From: Thunnus maccoyii | Lineage: Eukaryota; Chordata; Actinopteri; Scombriformes; Scombridae | Direction: 5' to 3' | Length of the DNA stretch: 64,000 nt | Assembly (NCBI RefSeq): GCF_910596095.1 | Contig: NC_056553.1 | Location: 15,609,291 to 15,673,290 of the forward strand | Part shown: one piece after another, positions 46,801 to 57,821 of the stretch | Layout: each line of letters opens with the position of its first letter | Position numbering within the stretch: the stretch's first letter is position 1 | Program-made: the position numbers and the translations under genes | Notes under the pieces: model-generated | Told to the model about the DNA's origin: nothing | Seen by the model: only the letters and a program-made list of their open reading frames with translations | The model's database searches: none

Positions 46801-49800
46801 TCATGCACAACAGTTTTCGTTGGCTACTTACCCTGGCTATGGCAGTGTAGGCGTCATAGTGCAGGAGATGGCTTGGCAGTATGAGGCTCTGTCTGTGAAT
46901 GTTTGTGAGAGTCAAAGGGAAGACCTGGCCTGCAGAGTCAAACAAGGCCCAGGTGTAGTTAAGGCCTCCTGATTTGTCACAGTCAACTTCAGTCTCATAG
47001 GTTACCCCCAGATGGATAACCTCATATCTTCGCACCTAGGAGACGGGATCTTTTTAGATATACTCAGCCATACTCTGATGAGATAAAGATGACAGTCATG
47101 CTGGTGAAATGTACCTGTAGTTTGAGAGGCCCCATGTTTTTGACTGGTGGAGGCTGACATGGCTGGTCGACAACAAAGATGTGACTGCTCAGAGAGGCAG
47201 AGCTCACCAGGTTAGATACAATCACTTCCACTGTGAACTCACCTGTCCTGCGGAGAGAAACACATACAGAACAGAAGCACAAATACACATTTCAGTTAAG
47301 CAGATATACCATGCACATTTGAATTTGCCTGAGCTAACTTAAAGCTAACGCTACATCAAGATTCATAGTGAAACTTTCTTGCTCACTCGTGGAAGATGTG
47401 CTGCTCTGTGCTCTGTCCCAGCCTTGTTGGTCCGTCTCCAAAGCTCCACAGAAAGATGACATCGGTGCCCACGTTGACCCGGCAACGCAGCGTCACTGTG
47501 TGGTTCTGCAGGACAGAGGCCCGGTGGACAAGCCTGTTGAGCTTTACTGCTCTCTGGATGACCAGCGGGAACACTTCAGAGGTGAGGGAGATCCGACCAC
47601 CAGACACGACTACGACTACATCATACCTACATCAAAGAGAGGCGGATTTGAATGGTGGATTTAAGTGTCGTAAATACTATCCTGTGTGCTATCAAAGGTT
47701 CAGGATAAGATATATGTACTGTGTCTACATGTATTTTAGTTATTTGTTGTTCTCTCACTACGGTTATGAGATAGTTTTGATGATTTAATTGCTTAAATAT
47801 CTAAAAAAAAAAAAAAAAAAAACAACCCAGAAAATTAGGAAATTTATAAATGTATATTTAGGATTTTAAATATCGAAAAAACTGAAATCCTGCACATGCA
47901 CCACTGTGTTTACATGCCTCAGTATATACACATTCAAGCTAAGGTTGTCCTCATTTTTTCGACACAGTTTACAGTAACGTAAATGCACAAGCTCTTAAAC
48001 TGATTACTTGAGGTATCCACATAATTTGCAAATGGAAAAGTAATCACATCCGTTGTCACCAGATGTTGACTGTAATGAGACACAAATATTTTACCCTTCT
48101 GGCTCTTATGAATGGAAAAATGGCTTTAGTTAAAGGAGAAACACAACATTTGAACACTTGAAAAATGCTATTAGAGTCACATTCACAGAGGTTAATCTAT
48201 AAGTCTGGAAGATTAGGAGCACTTTTGACATCATTTTGAAGTCATAAAAAATAGTCACATAATTAATTTGAACAATTTTTTGGTAATTAATAATAGAATA
48301 AATCAGCTACATTATAGTCAAAACAGCACCTACACTGTATTTCAAATATTTGTTTCTGTGTGTTGTACCTGCCGGGAGTGTAGTATCTTTTGGTGATGGT
48401 CTTTGAGGTGGTTCTGGCGGATTTTGAGTCTCCGAAGTACCAGAGAAACTCCACAGGGACTGGCACATCAGCTACAACCAGGAAGGTTATATCTGTGTTT
48501 GTGGGATAAGCTTGTTGTGCTGCATGAATCCTCACAGCTAGAGGACAAAACAGATTGCATGGTCGACATGTTATGTATTTGTCACAGAAATGTAAACACT
48601 CCATGACAGAGAGATGAAGAAATACTGCTGTTTTAAACAAAATGATGTTGTCTCAAGAAAGTGGTAAATAAGAGAAAATGTGGAAAAAAGACAGATTAAA
48701 GGATGCATTATGAGCATTCATTTACTTAATTATGTTGAAACTTACATTTTCTTTGACAGTAATAAACTTCCGAAAGTTAGCTTATCAACACCTTTGCAGT
48801 GTCACATTCAGATTAAAGCAGAGACTTTGATTGAACTAAAGCTGTATGTAACAAAGCAGCTGTTTTGGATGGTGCTTGTACATTAAAAATACATTAGGGA
48901 ATTATTTAAGAACTTTGTCACAATGAAAGATAAACATAAAAAACATAAAATCTGAGTTTATATGATATTTTTCTTAACATTTACAAGAAATAAACGTGTA
49001 TGTTTTGTACTGCTCAGTGAGTGTCAGTTACTTCCTTACCATTGTCAGTAAGGTTGTGAACAGGCCTTTGACTAGTGGGTGGTTGCCAGGTTGGATTAAC
49101 TTGTGGTGACGGCTTCCGTTTCCCCTCAACACGTACTGTCGCGCTCTTGTTCTGAGAAGAGACTCGATTCTCAGCTCAAAGCTCAACCACAACTGTCCCA
49201 GCATGGTCAAAAACAAAACCACTGCTGCCTCCTCTTCTGCAGCGTAGTTGCTGTTTCTGTACAGTACTGTTGCATTCACCAGCAGAGACACAGTTACATT
49301 CAACCCTGCTGTGACGCTAAATAAAACTGAATGTTTTCGATTTGTTGTGATCACACTTGGAACCTTTAAGACCAGCTCTCTAACTGGATCTTGAACCAGT
49401 ATGTGAGTGTGGAAGGAGGCCCAGCTGACTGGGTTAAATGCCTTAACTGTGACATTATAACTCCCTGCTATTGGAAGAGACACATTTATGTTCCAATTTT
49501 CAGTTGTTCTGTTAATCACAACAGCATCATCCAAACTAAAAGTCCAAACCACTTTCGACTTCACACAGCTGACAACCTCCAGGCTGAATTCAGTCTGTGT
49601 CAGAACTACTGACATCCAACTCCCAGAAGGCCTCAGGGCTTGTATACGCTCATACACCATCAAGGCTGGAGGCAGGACAGTGAAGAGCAGCACTGATGAA
49701 GGATCAGCGGTGGAAAGGACAGACGCTGTGAGGTGATACTGTCCTGCAGTGGTGGGGAGGCGGCAGTGAAGGTGGAGGTGCAGACGGCAGCTGGAGTGGT

Positions 49801-52800
49801 TGGATGTGTGAAGGTGGTGTAGAGGGATGAGGCCGTTGGGGGGGATGTGAGTGGGTGCCACCGTGACAACGGATATTATTGCGATGTTGATTGAGATTGT
49901 GATCATAGTTGATGTTTCCATGGTTACCGTTGCTACAGTTGTGATCATTACTGTTTTCCTGGTTGGTTATTTTTCTTGTATGATTCTCAGCTTTATTAAT
50001 GTTAGCGGTGTTGTCGCTGATATTTTCATTGCAATTAGTTAAATCACTTCTGTCATCATCATTTTGGTTGTTGTCGCTGTTCAGTGTGAGGTTGAGAAGA
50101 AGTAGTTGCTTCATGGTGGTGAGCAGCTGCACGTCTACAGAAATGCCCTCTACTGCACTCAGCTGTTCCCCAGATACACTCACTCTTAGGTCAGATACAG
50201 CAAGACGCACAACCACCTGCAAATGCACACACCCACATCACACAAATGTCAGATTAAAGGATAAGTGTGGTCATATTTTACATTTTTCTTTTTGTCAGAC
50301 CCCATTAAAGATACCAAAATCAACAATGAATTGATCATACTGAGAAGTGTAGCCAAAGTCTGATGTAGCTCATTTCTCTGTGCCTTGGACCACGATTGCT
50401 GTCCAAAAACAATTAAAAACACATTAATGTGCCACACTGTTGCACTGTGTGACGTGTTCCTTCATTAGGATGAACATGGGCACTGTGGTTTGTTTGGACT
50501 GTCCCACATACACCGTTCTGCTGTGGTAAATACTTGCTAATGCACCAAATGCATATTAATCCGCAGATGAAAATAGCTCCTAAAAAATACATTATTTACT
50601 CCTGTTTGAGTAATGTTTGCAAAAAACTACAGTGCGCAGCTGTTTGAGGAAATGATTCAGCCTTTTTTTTTTTTTAAAGCGAAACTATAAATTTGTGACC
50701 TGTTTTTAGAGATCTGTGTGTTCCGTAGGAACCAGTGGGCTTGAGGCTGTGAGCCAGAGACAGGCTGGGGAAGTCGTAAAGTATAGAGCGACAGATGGAA
50801 ATGTGCTAGTAGCTAAATCTGGCACAACACATCTCTTCTCCTTATGTGAGATGAATGATTTTTTGTATTTGGTCTCTGACAAATAAATCTAATAAATTAA
50901 ACTAATCAGATTAACATTTTGTTGGTTTTGGTCTTTTTTATGAGATTTGTAGACAATTAAACAGATTTAGAATATTATCAGATGTATCCTTTAATCATTG
51001 ATGCCACATGAAGAAAACATTTTTAGTGAATGAAAGCAGAATACTCACAATATGGATTGTCTCCTGCGTCCATCCAGAGGTAGTGGAGGCATTTACTGAC
51101 ACCACGTGAACTCCTTCTGTTTCAAAGGTTCAGTTCTGAGGGCATTTAGAATTACATTTTCTCAGTTGCCAGATTAAAAACATGACAGACGGTGTTGAGC
51201 CCTGTCCTGGAGATTTTTCACTGTTGAAATTGGACTTCTTTTTTTTTTTTTTTTTTACATCAAAACACATCTATCTTGACAGCCTAAATCACCAAATGGG
51301 ACTGCGATAGACAACAGCATTCATTTTACACTAACAGAGGCCCCATAAATTCATACTATGTGATTTTTAGTGTAGTTTTAGTGTCATATATCCTTAACTA
51401 CTAAGATTAATCAAAACGAAACTCCAGCATCTTCTAAAAACTACAAAATGAGCTCTGCATCAGAGACAGCTTTAAGCATTTCTCTCTTAAACCCTATCAG
51501 TCCTGTCCAAGCAGCATGTGTACATGTTGTTACTGGAGGAAGACGATGTTGAATAATTCATGACATAGTTGCCAGTGTTATTTACTAGTCATAATGCTTT
51601 TGTAAACTTTTCACATTCTCGGCGGTGATTGTTGAACCCTATATAATGACAAAGTCAGTGACACAATTTAAGTTGAGTAAAGCCTGAGTAAAAGCACTTT
51701 GTTTGTTGTTAAATTTAATACATATTTGCCTGTTATTTATGGATTTTAATTCTGTTGATGACCACAATTGCTGTCAAAAACCTCCCAGACTTCACTGATT
51801 TGTATAATTGTTGCTCTGCAATGAGCTATCATATTTGACAACTTTATAATTCTGATAAAACACATTTTAAAACCAAAATTTTCCGGGCTTAAATTCTATA
51901 TAAATATCATCCATCATAAATCTCCAAATACAATTATTCACAACACATATTTCAAATATTTACAGCCCTGGTTATTCTAAAAAAGAAAATGTGCAGTACC
52001 TCCATATTTTAAGCTGATATTAGAAGCAGACAGTGGAAGTAGGATAAAAACAGACTGAGAGGAGTAATTTTGAGATACATTTGCATCACATAGTCGTGCT
52101 ATATTCTCAGTCCTACATACCATAGTACTGTTCAGACAGTCAGTGTTGGGGAGGCAAGCTGTCTTTACACTCGTCCTCTCCTCTTCCACCCCCTTGTTTT
52201 CCTCCTTCTCTCTATGAGTAAACCACCAGGAGAACTCTGCCTCCATCCCATCAGCCACATATGCCTGTAGTGTGACAGGGTCACCCACGTATGCTGCCTT
52301 CACAGTCACATTGTGGGAGTTCATCTGTAGGAAGGGGATGCAGGAGGGGACGCCCAATGGGCCATGAAGCAAAGAGATCACCAAGGTGTCAGGAAATGGC
52401 TGCAAGACAGAGAGCTGGAGGGTGGAGGAGAGTCTGGATAGAGGGTTGGAGACGCTGATGTCTACAAACAAAATAGAAGGGTGGAGAGGTAGTAGGTGTT
52501 AGGTCAAATATGTAATAATTTATGTTTAAAAATAAATTAATCCCTCAATTTTTAATTACTGAACAAAACAAGTTTGCTCTTGTGCCTTACTGATTTCATG
52601 TTTTCCTGAAGTTTCCAAAATCCAATCAGATGACACAGCAAAGGAACCATCATCCAACACGCTGACATGATGCGAACTTTGACCTGCAGTGGTTGTCCAC
52701 AGAAACTCCACATTGACATGACAGAGGCTCTCCTCTCCCAGACCCACAATCCCTGAAAATAAATCAAAAACCTCATTCAAAAAAAGTGCTTAAAATTATG

Positions 52801-54950
52801 TATGTATATATTAAACCAGTAACAGATAATATATATGTATATTTTTGCCTTTGTGTAAGTAGATTCCTTTAGATAAAAATCTATGATCAACCACATTCTG
52901 GATGAAATACTGCTCACCACCACATAAAGAAAACATTTTCATAAAATAATTATTTTAAAATTGGATATAAATCAATTACCTGAATGCATTTGATCTTTAC
53001 TAATATTAATGATAATGATACATTTGGCAATCATCTTGATTTTTTAACACATTATAGCATGGTTCTGCAGCAGCTTTAATATGTATATAACTTTTTTTCT
53101 AACATCATTATAACACATATAGTATTTTCCCCTACAAGGCTTTAACTGTGGTTTACAGATGTATTATTTTTATGTTTGCAAAATTGGGGGGAAAAGCTTA
53201 TTAAAATATAAATAAAAATAAATGTTGTCTCTCTAAAATTAAGTCTAAAGTTGAAGCTTCCACCAGACTTTTCTTCTGCAATAATAACACTTTTATCTAT
53301 ACCTTTCATTCAATGAATGAAGCTAAAAACTACTTAACATAATATCAAAAAACACAACAGATGACAATTTTTAAAAAATAAAAAAAAAACAGCAGACACT
53401 GTAACACAACTGGAAAAATCATTTCCTTTCATTGTTAACTTAAACAAACCTCTGTGTCAAGTGAGACACAGCAGCCACTGTATGCATATTTCCAGGAACA
53501 GAACCTACAGTGTGTAAAGTAGCAGCTGACCTGTGGGCTGGTTGGGGCGTCCAGCCAGGTTTCCAGAAACCTCCAAGACAAAAGTTTTCCCAGCATGCAC
53601 TCTGTCTGGAGAGGTAGACACACTGATGCTGTGCAGAAAGGGTCCTTCAGTTCTGTAGAGTGCCACATTTCCCTTTCCACCTCCAACAGGCAGGTACAGC
53701 ACACTGGAAAAGAAAAGAAAAGCAAAGAACAGAACAGAACAGAACAGAACAGAACAGAACAGAAAAGAAAAGAATGGAAATTGACTTTCTTCATTCACAG
53801 TAAAAGAATCCAGGACATATCAAACACAAAAAGCTTCAAACACAAAGGGTATAAATGATGATCTGGTCGTCAAAGCTATTATGAATTTGAAATGTTTTAC
53901 TTTACACAGCAGTAAGTTGTACTGAGGAGATAGTTACAGATAGAATATTGAAAGAAAATGGAGAAGGAAATAGAAAATGCTGCAGCATATCTCACCTTCG
54001 TCCCTCACTTTCTCCTCTGATGTCCTTTGACCCTCCATGGGAAGATATGTTGAAGCACTCACTGACTATCCAACCATGCAGCTGGTTACCACAGTAGCAT
54101 CTCTCTAATGTTAATGCTGCAGTCTGGTACCTTCAACAACAAATACTGAAGGTTAATATAATACTTTCCAAAATAGTGTCTAAGTGCTGCACACCTCCTG
54201 CTAACATGTCTTGTGTTTTAGAAAGATGTTGGGAATCCAAGATGTGATGCATTAAAATCTGGTGAAACACTTTGTTGCAATAGAAAACATGTTAAGTGCA
54301 AAAGTCAGCCAATCTCTCTTGAGTCCAGAGGTCAAGTTAACATTTATTTTCCATGTTTTAAGGTTTTTTGGTGATTGAAAATGCTTTTAAATGCTAAGTT
54401 TTAAACCATTTTTGATTTTTTTTTTCATAGCATAAAAAAGAAATACTGGGGAAAAAATGAGCTGTCCTGTCATATGTTTTATCTAAAAGAAATCGGCCTC
54501 TTGTTTGATTTTACACCCCAATGTATTTCAGAGTGAGAACATGTCATCTACGTAAGTGCTTGATAATGTATGTAAAAATATAATGTTTTCATACATAATA
54601 CAAGATTACTTAACGTCAGATTATTTCTGACACCTTTGAGAAAATACTTCTTCCAGTAGGAATACATTTTAAAAATTCATGAAATGCATTTTCTCTGTAA
54701 TTTTACGACACAAACATCCAAACCAGCTTTGGCTGAAATTCAGCTTATTCCACATGCTCTCTCACCCTTCATCCAGGCAGCGCACAGAGCAGGTTACCGG
54801 GTCAAGGTCACGGACATCCTCATGTGGATAAAGTCTGTTGCTGGCGTTGACGCATCCCATGAACCACGACGGATCCCCGTGACCTGCAGCAGACGAGCGG
54901 TGACAAAACGAGTTCAACGCCATGAACGTATAAACAAAAGCACTGAACAT
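37633..54950 (-). CDS. pkd1l1: Polycystin-1-like 1, N-terminal and central part (3'-truncated, with frame breaks)
   Basis: Twenty-nine exons on the - strand: 54766-54950, 53996-54130, 53531-53703, 52591-52752, 52000-52461, 51049-51116, 49040-50216, 48369-48537, 47387-47626, 47115-47247, 46832-47035, 46262-46443, 45973-46173, 45744-45838, 45424-45645, 45218-45280, 44825-45012, 43991-44062, 43734-43913, 43560-43637, 40845-40987, 40212-40332, 39966-40092, 39545-39737, 39383-39439, 38915-39274, 38179-38377, 37952-38035, 37633-37861. Domains: WSC, PKD repeats, REJ, acidic linker, GAIN/GPS remnant, TM1, start of PLAT. Identity as PKD1L1 rather than PKD1 rests on remembered similarity, e.g. TCQVQPIKG, QGRDFQYYFSLPSG, VEIRNYISLL. 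PKD1L1 acts with PKD2 in ciliary flow sensing for left-right asymmetry. Phases agree except in exon 17 and between exons 26 and 27; exon 7 has internal frame changes and a TGA. The other ten TM segments are absent from the window. It may be a pseudogene, or a live gene with sequence errors. Confidence 0.8.
37952..38377 (-). other. pkd1l1: pkd1l1 exons 27-28: GPS region
   Basis: Exon 27 (38179-38377) and exon 28 (37952-38035) join to read CLSW, W-x3-GC, then VNCSCHQLRLL, the Cys/Trp pattern of a GPS motif. The usual HL-T/S cleavage dipeptide is not present (HQLR), so autoproteolysis is doubtful. Exon 27 needs an upstream phase-1 exon, which exon 26 does not provide. Confidence 0.65.
38915..40987 (-). 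other. pkd1l1: pkd1l1 exons 21-26: end of REJ and GAIN N-terminal part
   Basis: Six exons in matching phase. They hold the conserved TCQVQP and GRDFQYYFSLP segments, then the helical EIRNYISLLSSILNRL region and an exon of 120 codons ending at LVDDILQTASDL with donor GTGAGA. The last exon reads on into the intron without a stop for 33 codons. Confidence 0.7.
41544..42504. repeat. Direct 67-base repeat pair in pkd1l1 intron 20
   Basis: 41544-41610 and 42438-42504 are 67 bases each with only two differences (start TCAATATTAAATGAGCA, end CTCTCCCTTATTAATCCACAG). The first is followed by GTATGT, so it looks like an exon end. The 827 bases between are AT-rich, with a (TA)n run at about 42149-42171. 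Nature unknown. Confidence 0.6.
42640..43308 (+). mobile_element. Candidate solo LTR in pkd1l1 intron 20
   Basis: TATAAAAGGGAG at about 42951, AATAAA at about 43228, and a CT-rich U5-like end GCTCGGCCCACCCTCACA resemble U3-R-U5 of a retroviral-type LTR. The 5' boundary and target duplication could not be fixed; no ORFs. Confidence 0.35.
43560..45645 (-). other. pkd1l1: pkd1l1 exons 15-20: Ser/Thr-rich and acidic linker
   Basis: Six exons of low complexity (e.g. DDDTFSPEDDSVFD), mostly phase 1 to 1, corresponding to the disordered, poorly conserved insert of PKD1L1 within REJ. The end of exon 19 (EGSNLVDSRPSMVIQEP, then DRALFESYTYTG) becomes conserved again. Exon 17 is 188 nt, not a multiple of 3, although its neighbours require phase 1 at both ends. 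Confidence 0.65.
45744..47247 (-). other. pkd1l1: pkd1l1 exons 10-14: REJ module
   Basis: Reads VKNMGPLKLQVRRYEVIHLG, CDKSGGLNYTWALFDSAG, then SFSWACKPVSS and CEDRDVSRQNIQYTWSLYLV. Alternating Cys/Trp strands of this kind are the receptor-for-egg-jelly module. All five exons join in frame with consensus splice sites. Confidence 0.8.
47115..48537 (-). other. pkd1l1: pkd1l1 exons 8-10: two PKD repeats
   Basis: Exon 8 carries FLWYFGDSKSARTTSK ... RYYTPG and exon 9 carries DVIFLWSFGDGPTRLGQST. Both are canonical PKD repeats with the WxFGD core, completed by TGEFTVEVIVSNLVSSA in exon 10. Confidence 0.85.
49040..50216 (-). other. pkd1l1: pkd1l1 exon 7: several PKD repeats, internal frame changes
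   Basis: A long exon (1177 nt) whose total length fits the phases of its neighbours. It opens in one frame (VVVRLAVSDLRVSVSGEQLS), is recognisable in the +1 frame through the middle (AGQYHLTASVLS; AGSYNVTVKAFNPVSWASF), and returns to the first frame at the end (AENRVSSQNKSATVRVEGKR). Kept strictly in the opening frame it stops at 49704-49706. An in-frame TGA (49176-49178) precedes AENRVSSQ. It also holds an Asn-rich stretch of about 70 residues. Confidence 0.75.
51049..53703 (-). other. pkd1l1: pkd1l1 exons 3-6: PKD/Ig-like strands
   Basis: Exon 3 (VHAGKTFVLEVSGNLAGRPN), exon 4 (LCHVNVEFLWTTTAGQSSHH), exon 5 (ADGMEAEFSWWFTHREKEEN) and exon 6 (GVHVVSVNASTTSGW) together give beta-sandwich strands with diverged PKD cores. 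The exon-6 acceptor used (TTTGAAACAG) is weak; the upstream AG would give an immediate stop. Confidence 0.7.
53726..53763. repeat. (AGAAC)n pentanucleotide microsatellite beside the exon-3 acceptor
   Basis: About seven AGAAC units on the + strand. On the gene strand they form a TTCTG-rich pyrimidine tract about 20-60 bases before the exon-3 splice acceptor at 53703, so length changes could affect splicing. Confidence 0.8.
53996..54950 (-). other. pkd1l1: pkd1l1 exons 1-2: start codon and WSC domain
   Basis: The ATG at 54948-54950 opens a short hydrophobic segment (MFSAFVYTFMALNSFC) that could serve as a signal peptide, then GCVNASNRLY, CSVRCLDEGY and, in exon 2, LERCYCGNQL, the Cys pattern of a WSC carbohydrate-binding domain. 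The GGGTGAGAG donor and AG|GTACCAG acceptor keep the frame. Confidence 0.7.
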
Positions 54951-56805
54951 GTCTGATCTGCGAGGATAAAGGCCGCAAAGAACAAGAGGACAGCTGATGG
55001 ACAGACTGTGTTCGCTGAAGACGTTTCAGACGGAGAAGAGGAAAGGAAAGGAGGAGAAAGGCAGGTGCGTTGACACCACAGACTGTGTGTATACACTGTT
55101 TATGAGGGAGTTAGAAGAGATAATGGGACTGTATGCAGATGGGATGGAAAGGTGTGAAGGAGGAAGGAAGGTTTCAGTGGATCAAACAAGTAAAACGACA
55201 TTTAAATTATAGGCCTGTTAATATATTGCAATGCATTGCCCTGCAAAAATAAGCAATGGCTGAATTTTAGAGAGAAAGCATGAGGAAGCTTTTCATTAAA
55301 GGCTGCAGTTTGCTGTGTTGTGTGAAACTGTCTCCTTCACTGTCTTTCCTGTAATCTTGTTGTGAGAACTTGTGATCACTGATCGTCTTCACTAATGCAG
55401 TATTTCCAGTGTTTGGCATTTACTGTCATGATGTGTGAGGATTTTTTTTTTAAATGTATAGCTGCCCTTTAAAATATAATCTTGTTTATTTAAAGTCGTG
55501 TTTCTGTTATACTATCTATTCCGTGAAAATCACATTATTACAATTGCAAAGGTCACCAGTGAGTCAGGCTGAATATAAAATAGCAGTATTACAATATTTT
55601 CAATGTAAAATAAAGTAACTCCCAAAGGTACAAAGATATAGCTGTTGTCTTAATTGCTGGTTTATGAAGCACAGCCACTAAAATTAATTAAATAGTCTAA
55701 TATGGTAAATAAAATCATTTGTGATCACATTAAACCACAAAAGAAAACATGCATTGAAAAGAGGATCAGGTGCTGCTTGTGTTATTTTGTCCACCCATCT
55801 GTGTATATTTTTCATCTAAAGATCTGTAATTATGATTATTCTTGTCATTATTAAAGCATTTCATTAAGATAACCTGAACTGGCCTAAAGTGACCTGGCCA
55901 CGTGCCAACATGCCTCAGGTAGGCCCACAACATAGATCACAAGAATGAATTAATATTTTCCATCACAGGACCGACAGGACGGTCACACAGAGGCAGGAAG
56001 CAAACCTCGTTATTGATTTGATTCCGTTAATGTCCGGTGGCCCATTTGAAGCCTATTAGATCATGTAGAGGATCAGAATCTGATCTGCGTTCTTTCATCA
56101 GCATCAAAAATAATATCTGATGTCCCTAAAAGCATCTACAAATATTCACATCATGTTTTAATATGTTAGTGGGAAAAATGATTCTACTGCCAGATGAGGG
56201 ACCTGCATCATCTGCCAGCCAACTTAAAGAAGCCTTAACATGAAGCAAAGTCCAATAAAGCTTCTATATGAGCAGCACTGAGTCTGAAATCAAACTATGA
56301 ATCTTAACTACTATTTGGTTTTATTTATTTATTGTGTCTTGACATATTTTTCGTCTTAGGTAAAATGCCAACGGGGTGATCTACTTGAGTTTTAACTGTG
56401 TGTAATATTGTGTTAAATTATCATTCTGCTCTAGTCGGGATCTCCACTTATTTGCTTAATTCAAGGAAATACCCGGAAACGTTGTTTTAAACTAGAAATG
56501 AGAACAATTATCTCAGCATTATTGGTATTTTTGTACTTGCTTTAAGAAAGGTGTCATTGAAGGCACAATACTGAATTCCCTCTCTAGACGCTTATTTTTG
56601 CAAAGCAAGTCTGAGTTGTGAGGCACAAAAATGTGAAAACACAACAGAACCACTGCGGGTCTTTCCTCTGAGTCCAGTTTGCCCTGTGAGCCCTTTTGCT
56701 GAAAGAAGCGTCCCCGTCGTGCAGTTAACTCCACCGGTCCACCTTAAAAAGCTCTTCCGGTTCTCCAGACATCCCCTTTAAGAGGACTTTCTATATCTCC
56801 CTGTG

Positions 56806-56823
56806 ATCAGCAGGGGGCGCTGT
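56806..56823 (+). promoter_or_regulatory. CTCF-like motif
   Basis: ATCAGCAGGGGGCGCTGT matches the vertebrate CTCF core (CCAGCAGGGGGCGCT) except at its first bases. It lies about 1.9 kb upstream of the pkd1l1 start. Motif match only. Confidence 0.4.
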
Positions 56824-57803
56824 CAGACTGCACCATCGCTTAATGTTGACTGAAGCAGAGAGAGGCACAGCAAGGGGAATCAAACACATTTTCTCTGTCC
56901 ATTTTTTATACGGAATACGCGCATATTTTGGCGATTTCGTTTCGTCTCTCCGCTCAAGGACTCTTACACCTTTTCACAACATAAAAACACAAACTGCGCA
57001 TATGTGTGTGAACAAAAACCCAAACTGTTCTTATTTAATCTCCAAAAAACCCAAAATGGTGTTTTTTTATTGTTAATTAAATATTGATTCAGTTACTTAT
57101 ATGAAAACAAAACAGCCATAGAAGTGAAACTTATATTTTGACGCCCTTTTACGCATCAAATTTGTATCATTTCATGGGAATTAATTCATTCTGAAAATGC
57201 TTTATGTTTTATTTTGCTGCGGGACCCCCTGGAGCCCCTTCAAGGACCCCTGGAGATGCCCGGATCACACTTTGAGAAGCGTTTTCTAACCAAACCTTAA
57301 GCATCTATATGTAGCGCTGTGGTCTTGTCGGTGCGTAAAACCCACCTCAGGCCTGCTAAGCGCGAATAACCTGCTTAATTCGTTAAGCTCATGCTGTGTT
57401 TGAAATGAGTGTACGCGGTGATATAATGAACTTATGATCATGTCAACGAAATCTTTAAAAAGAAGCTGCTGGATCAGCGTTATGGCGCTGCGTAACGGAG
57501 AGTCGTAATAAACAGGCGAAGCGTTATGTAAGCGCCTGCAGTCTGCGCCCCTACCGAGGACCCAGAGTCCGCCGGAGAAAACAGCACAGCTGACTCGGGT
57601 AGACTGTGAAGTCGCATGAAGTGGAGCGATATTGATGATAGATATTGTCTTTAAGCTTTTGTTATAGGCAGGGGTGTAGTGGAGGAAAATCTGCCCGTAA
57701 ATTCGGGTTACCCACATTTTTATGCGCATCATTTTAACGCATTCATCGGCTGGCATTAAACTGTATGAGAGGAAATTAAAGAAGACCACATATTGATCTC
57801 TCT

Positions 57804-57821
57804 CCCTAACCCTAACCCTTC
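57804..57821. repeat. Short telomere-like repeat
   Basis: CCCTAACCCTAACCCTT: two full CCCTAA units and most of a third. Too short to mean more than a chance or repaired-break insertion. Confidence 0.5.

Noticed and set aside
49028-49948. A single 306-codon ORF taken as a separate gene
   Set aside because: It is the middle of pkd1l1 exon 7 in its shifted frame; its first and last parts do not fit the splice phases of the neighbours.
57286-57789. 167-codon antisense ORF upstream of pkd1l1
   Set aside because: No domain, no splice partners and mixed composition; likely a chance ORF in a CpG-richer patch.
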